A stretch of 10,706 bases of DNA from Chroococcidiopsidaceae cyanobacterium CP_BM_RX_35 (GCA_019242465.1 JAFAVL010000476.1:1-10706), one strand, 5' to 3'; shown: positions 1 through 6,561, counted from the first letter of the stretch. The notes: generated from the sequence alone by a model not told the origin. Made by a program: numbers and translations.

Positions 1-320
1 CGCTGACAGTTGATGCAAGCAAATGTCCAGAACTGCACCAGAACCACCTGACCTTTGAGCTGAGCAACGCTAAGAGGGGCAGAATTTAACCATTGGCTAA
101 TGCCTTGAAACTCAGGTAAAGATGGAGCTGTCGCGGTAGCAATAGAAAGATTGCGAGGAAGACGACTCTTGGCAGCAGTGCTGTTAGAGTTAGAGCGATC
201 GCTTATGGCAGCAGAAGAGGGAGTAGTTGCTTTCTTAAAGCCGAGACTGAGTGCAGCCGTGCCTGTTGCCAGACCGATATACCAAAGTAACTGGCGTCGC
301 CGTAGCAGGTGCCTGTTCAT
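1..320 (-). CDS. Exported thioredoxin-like (TlpA/redoxin-type) protein, N-terminal part only
   Basis: The reading frame starts at the ATG whose complement is at 318-320 and stays open to the window edge, giving 106 codons without a stop. Residues 7-9 are arginines followed by QLLW and a hydrophobic stretch to about residue 28, which resembles a Tat signal or N-terminal membrane anchor. A Ser/Ala-rich low-complexity linker follows to about residue 66. The fold then begins: LKGQVVLVQFWTFACINC is the typical strand plus active site of the TlpA/DipZ C-terminal redoxin family, with C102-I-N-C105 as the redox CxxC. From family knowledge it is a periplasmic or membrane-anchored thiol-disulfide protein; the substrate is unknown. 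It is divergent from the cytochrome b561/molybdoenzyme pair, which suggests but does not prove a shared envelope redox role. The C-terminal half lies outside the window. I see no clear ribosome binding site. Confidence 0.85.
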   Translation of the reverse strand, partial: MNRHLLRRRQLLWYIGLATGTAALSLGFKKATTPSSAAISDRSNSNSTAAKSRLPRNLSIATATAPSLPEFQGISQWLNSAPLSVAQLKGQVVLVQFWTFACINCQ

Positions 321-480
321 AAAATGGATTGGTGTAAACCTTTAATCAACTTACGGTTAGCTTGAGCGATTGGATGTTACCCAAGAGTGTCAGTCAGCAG
401 TACCCTCATCCAAAATAGAGATTGGAACGTACTATCAAAAAGGGATTAAAGATAAACAGGGTTACTCTAATTCAAGTCTG

Positions 481-511
481 TTGGGTTTTTACTGATAAAG
501 TTGTCTAAAAT
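481..511 (+). promoter_or_regulatory. Possible promoter of the b561/molybdoenzyme operon
   Basis: TAAAAT at 506-511 matches the -10 consensus at five of six positions. The best -35 candidate is TTGGGT at 481-486, matching three of six with a long 19-bp spacer. The start site would fall about 17 bases before the ATG at 535. This is a weak prediction; the rest of the divergent interval 321-534 shows no other convincing signal. Confidence 0.25.
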
Positions 512-534
512 AATTATCTTACTTATCAAGAGCT

Positions 535-1134
535 ATGGATTCGTCCGCTGCTAGAAAATCTCGTAGTCAACCAACTCAAGCCATTCCAGCTAAAATATTT
601 CACTGGGTCAATATTATTAGTCTGCTTTTGATGATCAGTAGTGGACTACAGATCTACAATGCTAATCCAGTTTTGGGTGGGCGGACAGGCTGGCACGTTC
701 CCCCATATTTTGTGCTGGGTGGTTGGCTAGCTGGCGGTAGACACTGGCATTTCGCCGTTATGTGGTTATTCGCGCTCAACCTACTTTGGTATGGTGTCTA
801 CATTTTCATCACCAGACGCTGGCAACGGCGATTTTTGGGTGCTAACGACATTAGGGCTTTGCGAGTGAGTCAGAACCCAAAGCGGAGAAATTATGCTTGG
901 CATCGATTCGTCTACACTGCAATCATTCCCATCTTGCTGCTTGCCATTCTTACTGGTTTAGGGATGTATAAACCAGCACAGTTTCATTGGATTGTTGATT
1001 TATTTGGTAGTTGGCAAGCGCTTAGAATAGCTCATTTGATCACTGTGCCGACAGTCATTATCTTTGCGGTGATTCATTCCTTGTTAAGCCTCAAAGTCGG
1101 TGGTTCGCGCCTAATAGAGTCAATGTTCTGGTAA
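535..1134 (+). CDS. Cytochrome b561-type membrane protein (cytochrome b/b6 domain)
   Basis: The 199-residue protein has four hydrophobic segments at about 24-41, 73-92, 124-144 and 165-187, as in the bacterial b561 / Ni-Fe hydrogenase cytochrome b family. Candidate heme-binding histidines sit at membrane edges: H23 (FHW), H70/H72 (RHWHF), H123 (WHRF), H167 and H181, the last two 14 residues apart in helix 4 as expected for that family. Its likely role is to take electrons from the quinone pool and pass them across the membrane through b hemes. The molybdopterin oxidoreductase gene starts 9 bases after its stop, so that enzyme is the probable partner. It therefore resembles the MsrP-MsrQ arrangement with a b561 protein in place of MsrQ. 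An AAGAG lies just before the ATG. The physiological electron donor is inferred. Confidence 0.88.
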   Translation: MDSSAARKSRSQPTQAIPAKIFHWVNIISLLLMISSGLQIYNANPVLGGRTGWHVPPYFVLGGWLAGGRHWHFAVMWLFALNLLWYGVYIFITRRWQRRFLGANDIRALRVSQNPKRRNYAWHRFVYTAIIPILLLAILTGLGMYKPAQFHWIVDLFGSWQALRIAHLITVPTVIIFAVIHSLLSLKVGGSRLIESMFW

Positions 1135-1143
1135 AGGTACTTT

Positions 1144-1866
1144 ATGCGTCCGATTCAAGACCATCACCACCCACTGCTACGCCGTCGCTTTCTCCAATTG
1201 TCGGGGCTTGCCAGCGTTGGTTTCCTCCTGGATGGGTGTGGATCGCCTCTATTTGAAGATTTTGTCTATAAAGCATCTAACCCCCTCAACCAGAGTGTTG
1301 AAGCTTTGCTGTTGAATCCTCAGAAGCTGGTACCCGAATTTCCCGCTAGTGCAATTGAGCCAGATGCCTTGCTGATTAATACATTTGGCGTTACGCCCAA
1401 AATCAACCACACAACGTTTCGTCTCACTGTCAACGGCGAGGTTAATCGCCCTCTGAGCCTTAGCATGGCAGATATCCAGAAATCTCCCTTGACTTCAATG
1501 ACAATTCGCCATGTTTGTGTTGAAGGGTGGGCAGCGATCGTGCAATGGGCCGGAGTGAGATTGCGAGATATCATTGCCTTCGCTCAACCGAAAGCCAATG
1601 TTCGCTACGTTTACTTCCAATCTGCTGATAGCTACTATGAGAGTTGGGATATTGCTTCAGCCTTGCACCCACAAACATTGTTGGCTTATCAGAAAAATGG
1701 ACATCCCCTCTCGATTGATAACGGAGCTCCTTTACGACTAGCCTCTCCCATTAAGCTGGGTTACAAGCAGAGCAAGTGGATTACTAAGATTACCTTAGCC
1801 GAGCATCTGCTGCCTGCTAAAGGCTACTGGGAGGATCAGGGCTATGAGTGGTTTGCCGGATTGTAG
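1144..1866 (+). CDS. Tat-exported molybdopterin-dependent oxidoreductase (sulfite oxidase/MsrP fold)
   Basis: The 240-residue protein starts with a textbook twin-arginine signal: RRRFLQLSG at 13-21 followed by a hydrophobic core to about residue 29. The rest matches the oxidoreductase molybdopterin-binding domain of the sulfite oxidase family. The region FRLTVNGEVNRPLSLSMADI (92-111) leads to RHVCVEGW, where C125 is the expected molybdenum-ligating cysteine. Later come ADSYYESWDI and NGAPLRLASPIKLGYKQSKW (193-212), which shape the cofactor pocket. It is shorter than E. coli MsrP (about 330 residues). Substrates could be methionine sulfoxide, another S- or N-oxide, or sulfite; the sequence does not decide. 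C32 after LLDG may make it a Tat lipoprotein, although Asp at -2 is atypical. AAAGG at 1133-1137, overlapping the upstream stop codon, is a plausible ribosome binding site and indicates co-transcription. Confidence 0.9.
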   Translation: MRPIQDHHHPLLRRRFLQLSGLASVGFLLDGCGSPLFEDFVYKASNPLNQSVEALLLNPQKLVPEFPASAIEPDALLINTFGVTPKINHTTFRLTVNGEVNRPLSLSMADIQKSPLTSMTIRHVCVEGWAAIVQWAGVRLRDIIAFAQPKANVRYVYFQSADSYYESWDIASALHPQTLLAYQKNGHPLSIDNGAPLRLASPIKLGYKQSKWITKITLAEHLLPAKGYWEDQGYEWFAGL

Positions 1867-1961
1867 AATTGAGAGGTGTTTAGAGTTGCTCGCTCTCTCT
1901 TTAATGAGAAAGACGTCACGGCAATTGTGTCTCAAAAAAACTGCTCTATAGACCTAGCCTC

Positions 1962-2435
1962 TTAAGCAATATCCGGCGGCAAGTGGTTGGTGGGCGTATT
2001 TTGTTTTATCTGGAGCTGAATTAAATTTTGGATGTCTTCACGTCGAATTTCAATCCCATGAGTCAAATCGCCTGGGGTTTCAAAGAAAACAGTACTATCA
2101 ACTGTTTCCAACGCAACCATCTGGAATAAAATATGAGTCACGGCAATGGATACGGCAATAACTTGAGAGTCAAGCGCAGCAATCATACTTGTTGGAACAG
2201 CTTGTAAGCTGGGGAAAGCGTAGATGACGCGCTTTTCTACACCTGATTGTGTGCGATGGCTTATTGTCGTTAAAACCCAGTCTTGCTCAAGGTTTTGGAG
2301 AACGTAGTACTGGGAATGATGCAACTTTCCTGCCAGTAGCTTGAGTCCGGGAGCGATCGCTGCTACTAGTTGCGGAATCACGCCATCTTGGGGAGCATTG
2401 TCGATCAGCTCTTGAATTTGTTGATCTAAATCCAT
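1962..2435 (-). CDS. Conserved-looking protein of unknown function
   Basis: The 157-residue soluble protein has no signal peptide or membrane helix. It begins with an acidic helix (MDLDQQIQELIDNAPQDG), followed by an alternating strand/helix region that includes YYVLQNLEQDWVLTTISHRT (43-62) and a hydrophobic helix around 93-108. It ends in a charged helix and a Pro-rich tail. The dense, well-formed frame, a HIP1 octamer inside it (2353-2360) and the lack of a competing frame support a real gene. I do not recognise a catalytic motif. My impression is a cyanobacterial conserved hypothetical family, but I cannot name it. It runs convergent to the molybdoenzyme gene with 95 bp between stops and no clear hairpin terminator. 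It has no obvious Shine-Dalgarno sequence. Confidence 0.8.
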   Translation of the reverse strand: MDLDQQIQELIDNAPQDGVIPQLVAAIAPGLKLLAGKLHHSQYYVLQNLEQDWVLTTISHRTQSGVEKRVIYAFPSLQAVPTSMIAALDSQVIAVSIAVTHILFQMVALETVDSTVFFETPGDLTHGIEIRREDIQNLIQLQIKQNTPTNHLPPDIA

Positions 2436-2524
2436 TTAGAGATTGAGTATTAAAAAGTTGCTGCTATCCCTTTGAGTCTAGCGGCGATCCAACGGGCAAA
2501 CTTTTCGGTGAGCGACAAAAACGT

Positions 2525-2550
2525 TCTCTTGCCATGTATTAAACAAGAGA
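2525..2550 (-). terminator. Weak hairpin with T-run, terminator-like on the minus strand
   Basis: TCTCTTG (2525-2531) and CAAGAGA (2544-2550) form a perfect 7-bp inverted repeat with a 12-base loop. Read on the minus strand, the hairpin is followed after three bases by TTTTT. No minus-strand gene ends here, so it would only make sense for a small RNA or as a chance structure. Confidence 0.2.
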
Positions 2551-2645
2551 GCATCAAGTGATCAGAGGAGCAAACTGATGATTTGCTTGAAATTAAGTGT
2601 ATTGCATAAATATGAAGGTCGAGTGTCGCTTGTATGGCAATAAGC

Positions 2646-2653
2646 GCGATCGC
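2646..2653. repeat. HIP1 octamer GCGATCGC (one of seven in the window)
   Basis: The palindrome GCGATCGC, the highly iterated palindrome of many cyanobacteria, is seen here between genes. The other copies lie inside genes at 195-202, 2353-2360, 4697-4704, 4946-4953, 9266-9273 and 9314-9321. About 0.16 copies would be expected by chance at equal base frequencies, so this is the strongest taxonomic clue in the window. Confidence 0.95.
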
Positions 2654-2660
2654 CCCGCAA

Positions 2661-2689
2661 TGGACAACCTTTTCATCTAAATAGATACT
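2661..2689 (+). promoter_or_regulatory. Likely sigma70-type promoter of lgt
   Basis: TGGACA at 2661-2666 matches the -35 consensus at five of six positions. A 17-bp spacer separates it from GATACT at 2684-2689, which matches the -10 consensus at four of six. Transcription would start near 2696, leaving a leader of about 56 bases before the lgt ATG. Confidence 0.45.
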
Positions 2690-2751
2690 AGACTACAACT
2701 CTATGAGTTATGAGTCAGAAACAGATCTAAAGCCCCGCTAAGCCAATAGCC

Positions 2752-3582
2752 ATGCTGTACTATCCTGAGATCAACCCGATTGCCCTAAAAGTTGGACCAT
2801 TTGCCGTCCATTGGTACGGAATTATGTACCTTATTGGGTTCTTTGGCGGTTGGGGTGTCCTCTGGCTCCGCATCCGCCGTAAGCCTGGTTGGAACTGGAC
2901 ACCAGAGCAGCTCAGCGATTTGCTCTTCTACGTAGTGTTGGGTGTCGTGCTAGGCGGACGTGTTGGCTATGTGCTGTTCTACAATTTTCCGTTTTACATT
3001 ACCCACCCTGTCCAAATTTTTGAGATGTGGGACGGGGGTATGTCGTTTCACGGCGGTCTCTTGGGCGTACTACTTGCCATGTGGCTTTATAGTCGCCAGC
3101 ATGGTCGGCGTTTTTTTGAAGTTGTCGATTTCATTGCTCCGGCTGTGCCTATTGGTCTTGGCACGGGACGCATTGGTAATTTCATCAATGGTGAGCTATG
3201 GGGTAAGGTAGCAAATCTCCCCTGGACTATGCGGTTACCGTGCCACGAGCCGCGCTTTTGGCGGTACTGCCACGGTGCAGTCACTGGCTATAGCCAACCT
3301 CGTCAGCCATCCCAACTCTACGAGGCTTTTCTTGAGGGGTTGGTTATGTTCGTGGTGTTGTGGTGGTTTTCTGCTAAGCCCAGACCTAAAATGGCAGTTT
3401 CAGGATTGTTCGCCCTGCTCTACGGTGTCTTTCGCTTTGGCGTTGAGTTTGTACGTCTGCCCGATCCGCAACTTGGCTACCTCGCTTTCGGCTGGCTAAC
3501 AATGGGTCAGGTGCTGTCGCTGCCGCTGATTTTGGGGGGTATTTTGCTGCTCAAAATTGCTTATAGCTACCACCAAATTTAA
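2752..3582 (+). CDS. lgt: Prolipoprotein diacylglyceryl transferase
   Basis: Lgt moves the diacylglyceryl group of phosphatidylglycerol to the lipobox cysteine of prolipoproteins in the inner membrane. The 276-residue polytopic protein carries all main landmarks. These are the WYGIMYLIGF start with Y26, GGRVGYVLFYN (68-78), GMSFHGGLLG with H100, the Lgt signature GRIGNFINGELWG with R140 and N143, PSQLYEAFLEG (186-196), and EFVRLPDPQLG with R235. Y26, H100, R140, N143 and R235 correspond to residues shown to be important in E. coli Lgt. The opening and the PSQLYEAFLEG block look like the proteobacterial form. A Cys/His-containing insert, MRLPCHEPRFWRYCHG (160-175), sits after the signature. 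No Shine-Dalgarno sequence is evident. Its stop overlaps the convergent phosphatase stop by four bases (3579-3582). Confidence 0.97.
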   Translation: MLYYPEINPIALKVGPFAVHWYGIMYLIGFFGGWGVLWLRIRRKPGWNWTPEQLSDLLFYVVLGVVLGGRVGYVLFYNFPFYITHPVQIFEMWDGGMSFHGGLLGVLLAMWLYSRQHGRRFFEVVDFIAPAVPIGLGTGRIGNFINGELWGKVANLPWTMRLPCHEPRFWRYCHGAVTGYSQPRQPSQLYEAFLEGLVMFVVLWWFSAKPRPKMAVSGLFALLYGVFRFGVEFVRLPDPQLGYLAFGWLTMGQVLSLPLILGGILLLKIAYSYHQI

Positions 3583-4409
3583 CTAACAAGAGTTGCTAAC
3601 AAGAGTGTCAGATCGTCGTCTGTGAGTTTCGCGATCCGCTCCGATCGCAGCAACGCTACTATCTGTTCTTTTGCCTCAGCCTCGTTTGTAACATCTGCCA
3701 GGAAGTGAAATAGAGGAGAAAAGAACGGCGCATGTGGTGTTCCTTCATTCATTTCCAGTGCCAGCATTTGTAAACCATCTGAGAGGACAGCAATATTGGC
3801 TGCTGCTCCGCGCCATAAAGTTACCTGTGCTGTATCTAAGGCGTGAGGCGAGACCAAAAAAGTTGTCTCATTAGCGTATTCGCCGCGCTTTGGGGTTGTG
3901 AGTGCGATGAGGTTTCCTTGTCGGTCGCCTAATACTGCCACCCCGTCACCAATTTGTGCTGCTGCAACGAGGTTTGGGGCGGCAATCGTAACAATTAATG
4001 TCGTTGATAAATCTCGTATGGTCGCGTTGCAAGCTACAGCTTCTGCTTCTACGGCTGTTTTAGCGGCAACGAGCGCGTCAGTTAGAAGCAATTGCCAACC
4101 TTCTTCATCTTCAGAAGATTGTAGCGTCACCTGGTTTGAGCAGATTGTTTCGACTGCTGTCTGAGCAGCAACAATTGCCCCAACTTTCCCCAGAGCTGCC
4201 GAACCTGCTCCATCGGCAACTGCTGCTACCAGAATGCCTCCTGGTAAGGTTGCCCAATAATGAGCATCTTGACAAAGTTGCCCCAGCTTCTCGTGACTCC
4301 TGCCGCAGATTGAAGCTGCTACTAACCGCCACTGGAATGAATCATCTTTAGAAGCATCCATCCAGTATCTATCTGGCTCTTCTTGAACGTTATTTAGCTG
4401 GACTTTCAT
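3579..4409 (-). CDS. PP2C-family (PPM) Ser/Thr protein phosphatase
   Basis: From the ATG at 4409 the product has 276 residues and forms a single PPM domain, a metal-dependent phosphatase that removes phosphate from Ser/Thr. Motifs appear in order: GQLCQDAH with D48, VADGAGSA with D66-G67, DLSTTLIV (133-140), QIGDGVAVL with D155, VLSDGLQ with D211, and LTDDDLTL with D264-D266. These are the expected Mn/Mg-binding acidic residues. The frame is open up to 4472, but that start would overlap the kinase gene by 83 bp. The 4409 start overlaps it by only 20 bp and has AAGAAAA just upstream; an ATG at 4361 is a further option. Overlap with the kinase implies translational coupling, so this is the likely antagonist of that kinase. 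E. coli YegK beside YegI is the closest known arrangement. Confidence 0.92.
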   Translation of the reverse strand: MKVQLNNVQEEPDRYWMDASKDDSFQWRLVAASICGRSHEKLGQLCQDAHYWATLPGGILVAAVADGAGSAALGKVGAIVAAQTAVETICSNQVTLQSSEDEEGWQLLLTDALVAAKTAVEAEAVACNATIRDLSTTLIVTIAAPNLVAAAQIGDGVAVLGDRQGNLIALTTPKRGEYANETTFLVSPHALDTAQVTLWRGAAANIAVLSDGLQMLALEMNEGTPHAPFFSPLFHFLADVTNEAEAKEQIVALLRSERIAKLTDDDLTLLLATLVS

Positions 4410-6486
4410 TTTTCTTAATTGGTTGAGACCCTGATAGCATAAATTTTTCTGGGTTGCGTAAGTAGGAGTCACAATTGTTCTCTAGCACCCCACAGATATA
4501 ACCCAGCGCTTGCTGATAATGTTCTATATCTCCTTGTTCAAGAAAGATTTGAGCGGCTTTCTGTAAATCCTCGACTGCAACCCAGTAATCTTTACTGGTG
4601 CTTCCACTGTAACGGGCAATTTCAGAGCGGACAAGACCTCGTTTGATATAAGCTTCAGCACTGTGGGGGTCAAGATTCAATGCCTGGTCAAAGTCCGCGA
4701 TCGCGTCCTTGTAGCCTTGGTCTGAGCCGTTGTATTGTGCCAGTTTGTAGCGAACATTCCCCCGGTTCACGTAAGCCTCGGCATTCTTAGGATTGAGTCG
4801 CAGTGTTTGATTAAAATCCTCGATTGCCCCCTTATAGTTTCGATCAGAGTCTTGGCTGTATTGAGCAATTTCATAGCGGATTAGACCCCGCTTGAAATAA
4901 GCTTCAGCATTCTTAGGATTGAGCCGCAATGCCTGGTTAAAGTCTGCGATCGCTCCCCTATATTCTTTGTCAGGGTTCCCACTATTTTGAGCAATCCCAT
5001 AATAGGCATTACCCCGGTTCACGTAAGCTGCGGCATCATTAGGATTGAGTCGCAAGGCTTTGGTAAAATTCTCAATTGCTCCCTCATAGTCCCCTAGTTT
5101 GTAATACGCATTACCTTGTTTGTCGTAAACGAAAGAACTACCGCTGTTTTTATCTAGGGTTGACACAGCTACATTGTTGTCCTCCAATTTAGCAGTAGCA
5201 TTGGAATCGATGGGAATGTTAAGAGCCCTAACTGTAACCACCACCTCTAAAAATCCCAATACAGCCACACCAAGCAGACTTAGAAAGAAAGGATTGAACT
5301 TCTTCTTGGACGGCTTTCTCACAAGTAGAGGCAATTGCCTATTCAATCGTCGTCTAGCAAGAGTGGCGCCAAAGTCAGCTCTTAGCAAGGGTCTAACTTT
5401 CTTGGGTTCAATAGGCTGTAGGTGTTGCTTCTTCTTAACAGTAGATGTTGACGGAAATGGATCTCGTCCGCCCAGTGCTAAGGCGCGTTCACACCACGGA
5501 CAGGCTTTTAGATGGTTGCCGTAACGATGATGACCATTAGCAGTGCAGACAACCAGGGTATTTTCTGCTTCTTTTAACGCACTTTGCCAGGTCTCAGCAC
5601 TCGGACGCATCTGTGGTTGTTCGTGCCCTTCCTCAAAACAACGCACGAACAATTGCTGTAGAGTGGGATGCAGAATTTCAAATGGTGGTGCGGTGGGTGC
5701 CGAGCGATAAGGTACAGAGCGCCGACAACTGTAAACAAAATGTCCAGCTCTTATGCGTGCTTCATAGGGAGGTGGATCACCTGCACCGCGAAAGATACCT
5801 GAAAAAGGGTGAGTTCCTTCCATTAGTAGTTGGAAGATTAGCACTGCTAACCCAAATAAGTCATGTTCTGGGATGCGGTCTAACTGCCCAAAATTCTTAC
5901 CCTGAAGTTCAGGCGGCGTGAACTCAGGTTTACCAACAGGGCAGCGATAAACAACACCACTATTAGGTTCTCGCACCTGAAAAGAGTCGGTATCCACCAG
6001 TGTCACTAAAGCTGTATCACTGACTAGGATATTAGACTCGTTCATATCTCCTACGCAGTATCCCCGCGTATGCAGAGCGCCCACAGCCGCAGCTAGGTTG
6101 CGTGCAGTGCGGTGCAAGTAGCGATAGCTGAAAAAAGGACACTTTTGCCGACGGGTCTTGGGATTGTAAAATTCTAGGATCGAGTGCATCCCTTGCACGT
6201 ACGGCATCAGAAAGCCGACAACACGCTGGCTGCCATCTACTGTCTGTAGTAGGTCAGTTGGCCAAGCTATGGAAATTTTCCCTTGACTTGCCATTGGGTT
6301 CTCAGGCGGGTTGGCGACCATCGCCATCAGCTTATGTGCATGCGCCTCCTGCGGCTTGTGATAAACCTTCGCTACCAAAGACTCATCAGTAGACACTGCA
6401 TATATGCGAGCCTCGCCCCCTTGCCCCACAGGAGATGAGAGATCTAAGGTAATGATTTGTTCGTTAGATTGACGTTGCAATCGCAT
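4390..6486 (-). CDS. YegI-like Ser/Thr protein kinase with zinc-finger-like motif, TM segment and TPR repeats
   Basis: The 698-residue protein has a kinase domain at about 15-310. The glycine loop is VGQGGEARIY (20-29) and the ATP-binding lysine is K40 (LVAKVY). The catalytic loop is GYCVGDMNESNIL, with D147 and N152, where His-Arg of HRD is replaced by Val-Gly. The metal site is LVDTDSF (D165), a DTD in place of DFG. These variants fit the YegI-like branch. Next come C314, H319/H320, H325 and CPWC (C329, C332), a probable zinc-binding cluster. A basic linker follows, then a single membrane helix (about 398-419), then TPRs from about 455 to 645 that would lie across the membrane from the kinase. 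It precedes and overlaps the PP2C gene. The vWA protein that usually completes such triads is absent nearby. AAAGGGA lies 12 bases before the ATG. Confidence 0.93.
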   Translation of the reverse strand: MRLQRQSNEQIITLDLSSPVGQGGEARIYAVSTDESLVAKVYHKPQEAHAHKLMAMVANPPENPMASQGKISIAWPTDLLQTVDGSQRVVGFLMPYVQGMHSILEFYNPKTRRQKCPFFSYRYLHRTARNLAAAVGALHTRGYCVGDMNESNILVSDTALVTLVDTDSFQVREPNSGVVYRCPVGKPEFTPPELQGKNFGQLDRIPEHDLFGLAVLIFQLLMEGTHPFSGIFRGAGDPPPYEARIRAGHFVYSCRRSVPYRSAPTAPPFEILHPTLQQLFVRCFEEGHEQPQMRPSAETWQSALKEAENTLVVCTANGHHRYGNHLKACPWCERALALGGRDPFPSTSTVKKKQHLQPIEPKKVRPLLRADFGATLARRRLNRQLPLLVRKPSKKKFNPFFLSLLGVAVLGFLEVVVTVRALNIPIDSNATAKLEDNNVAVSTLDKNSGSSFVYDKQGNAYYKLGDYEGAIENFTKALRLNPNDAAAYVNRGNAYYGIAQNSGNPDKEYRGAIADFNQALRLNPKNAEAYFKRGLIRYEIAQYSQDSDRNYKGAIEDFNQTLRLNPKNAEAYVNRGNVRYKLAQYNGSDQGYKDAIADFDQALNLDPHSAEAYIKRGLVRSEIARYSGSTSKDYWVAVEDLQKAAQIFLEQGDIEHYQQALGYICGVLENNCDSYLRNPEKFMLSGSQPIKKNESPAK
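4600..5020 (-). repeat. Tandem 126-bp coding repeats (expanded TPR units)
   Basis: The kinase C-terminus contains four related units beginning at residues R491, R533, R575 and R616, spaced 42, 42 and 41 residues. This is longer than the canonical 34, which holds only for the step from residue 457 to 491. Each unit contains a block like AIADFNQALRLNPKNAEAY plus an extra polar Ser/Asp/Asn insert of about eight residues between the two helices. The DNA is also similar between units, which suggests recent internal duplication. Confidence 0.85.
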
Positions 6487-6498
6487 GACAATACCGTA

Positions 6499-6561
6499 TC
6501 CCTTTAGTAATCTAGGGACAACATCAGCAAGCTATGACTGTCCCAGCAATTAGCCATAGCT
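6499..6561 (-). promoter_or_regulatory. Candidate pseudoknot leader of the kinase mRNA with alternative RBS-covering hairpin
   Basis: On the minus strand, AGCTATG (6561-6555) can pair with CATAGCT (6536-6530), and GGGACA (6544-6539) can pair with TGTCCC (6520-6515). The two pairs interleave, giving an H-type pseudoknot layout: stems of 7 and 6 bp and loops of 10, 2 and 9 bases. The TCCCT portion at 6518-6514 can instead pair with AGGGA at 6503-6499, part of the purine-rich AAAGGGA before the kinase ATG. The pairings are read directly; the regulatory role is inference. No known riboswitch consensus is recognised. Confidence 0.35.

Larger units (their letters stand above)
2436..2751. other. Divergent intergenic region upstream of lgt
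   Basis: This 316-bp stretch separates the minus-strand unknown gene from lgt. I find no ORF with coding character. It holds a 7-bp inverted repeat (2525-2550), a HIP1 octamer (2646-2653) and a likely lgt promoter (2661-2689). The near-repeat TATGAGTTATGAGT at 2703-2716 has no evident meaning. Confidence 0.7.

Noticed and set aside
151..345. 64-codon plus-strand frame at the left edge
   Set aside because: The minus-strand frame over the same bases has a Tat-like signal and a thioredoxin CxxC, so the plus frame is a shadow.
1867..1961. A terminator between the convergent molybdoenzyme and unknown genes
   Set aside because: There is an A-run on the plus strand (a T-run on the minus strand), but the only nearby stems are 3-5 bp with poor GC content.
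4410..4472. Upstream in-frame extension of the phosphatase starting at 4472
   Set aside because: It would overlap the kinase by 83 bp, and the extra residues lie before the start of the PPM domain; 4409 gives a short overlap and a plausible RBS.
4600..5020. Regularly spaced similar DNA units, considered as a CRISPR array
   Set aside because: The units are 126 bp, translate into TPR helices and have no short constant repeat with unique spacers.
5174..5524. 116-codon plus-strand frame inside the kinase gene
   Set aside because: It covers the linker, TM and zinc-finger-like region of a clearly coding minus-strand gene, and its product shows no recognisable features.
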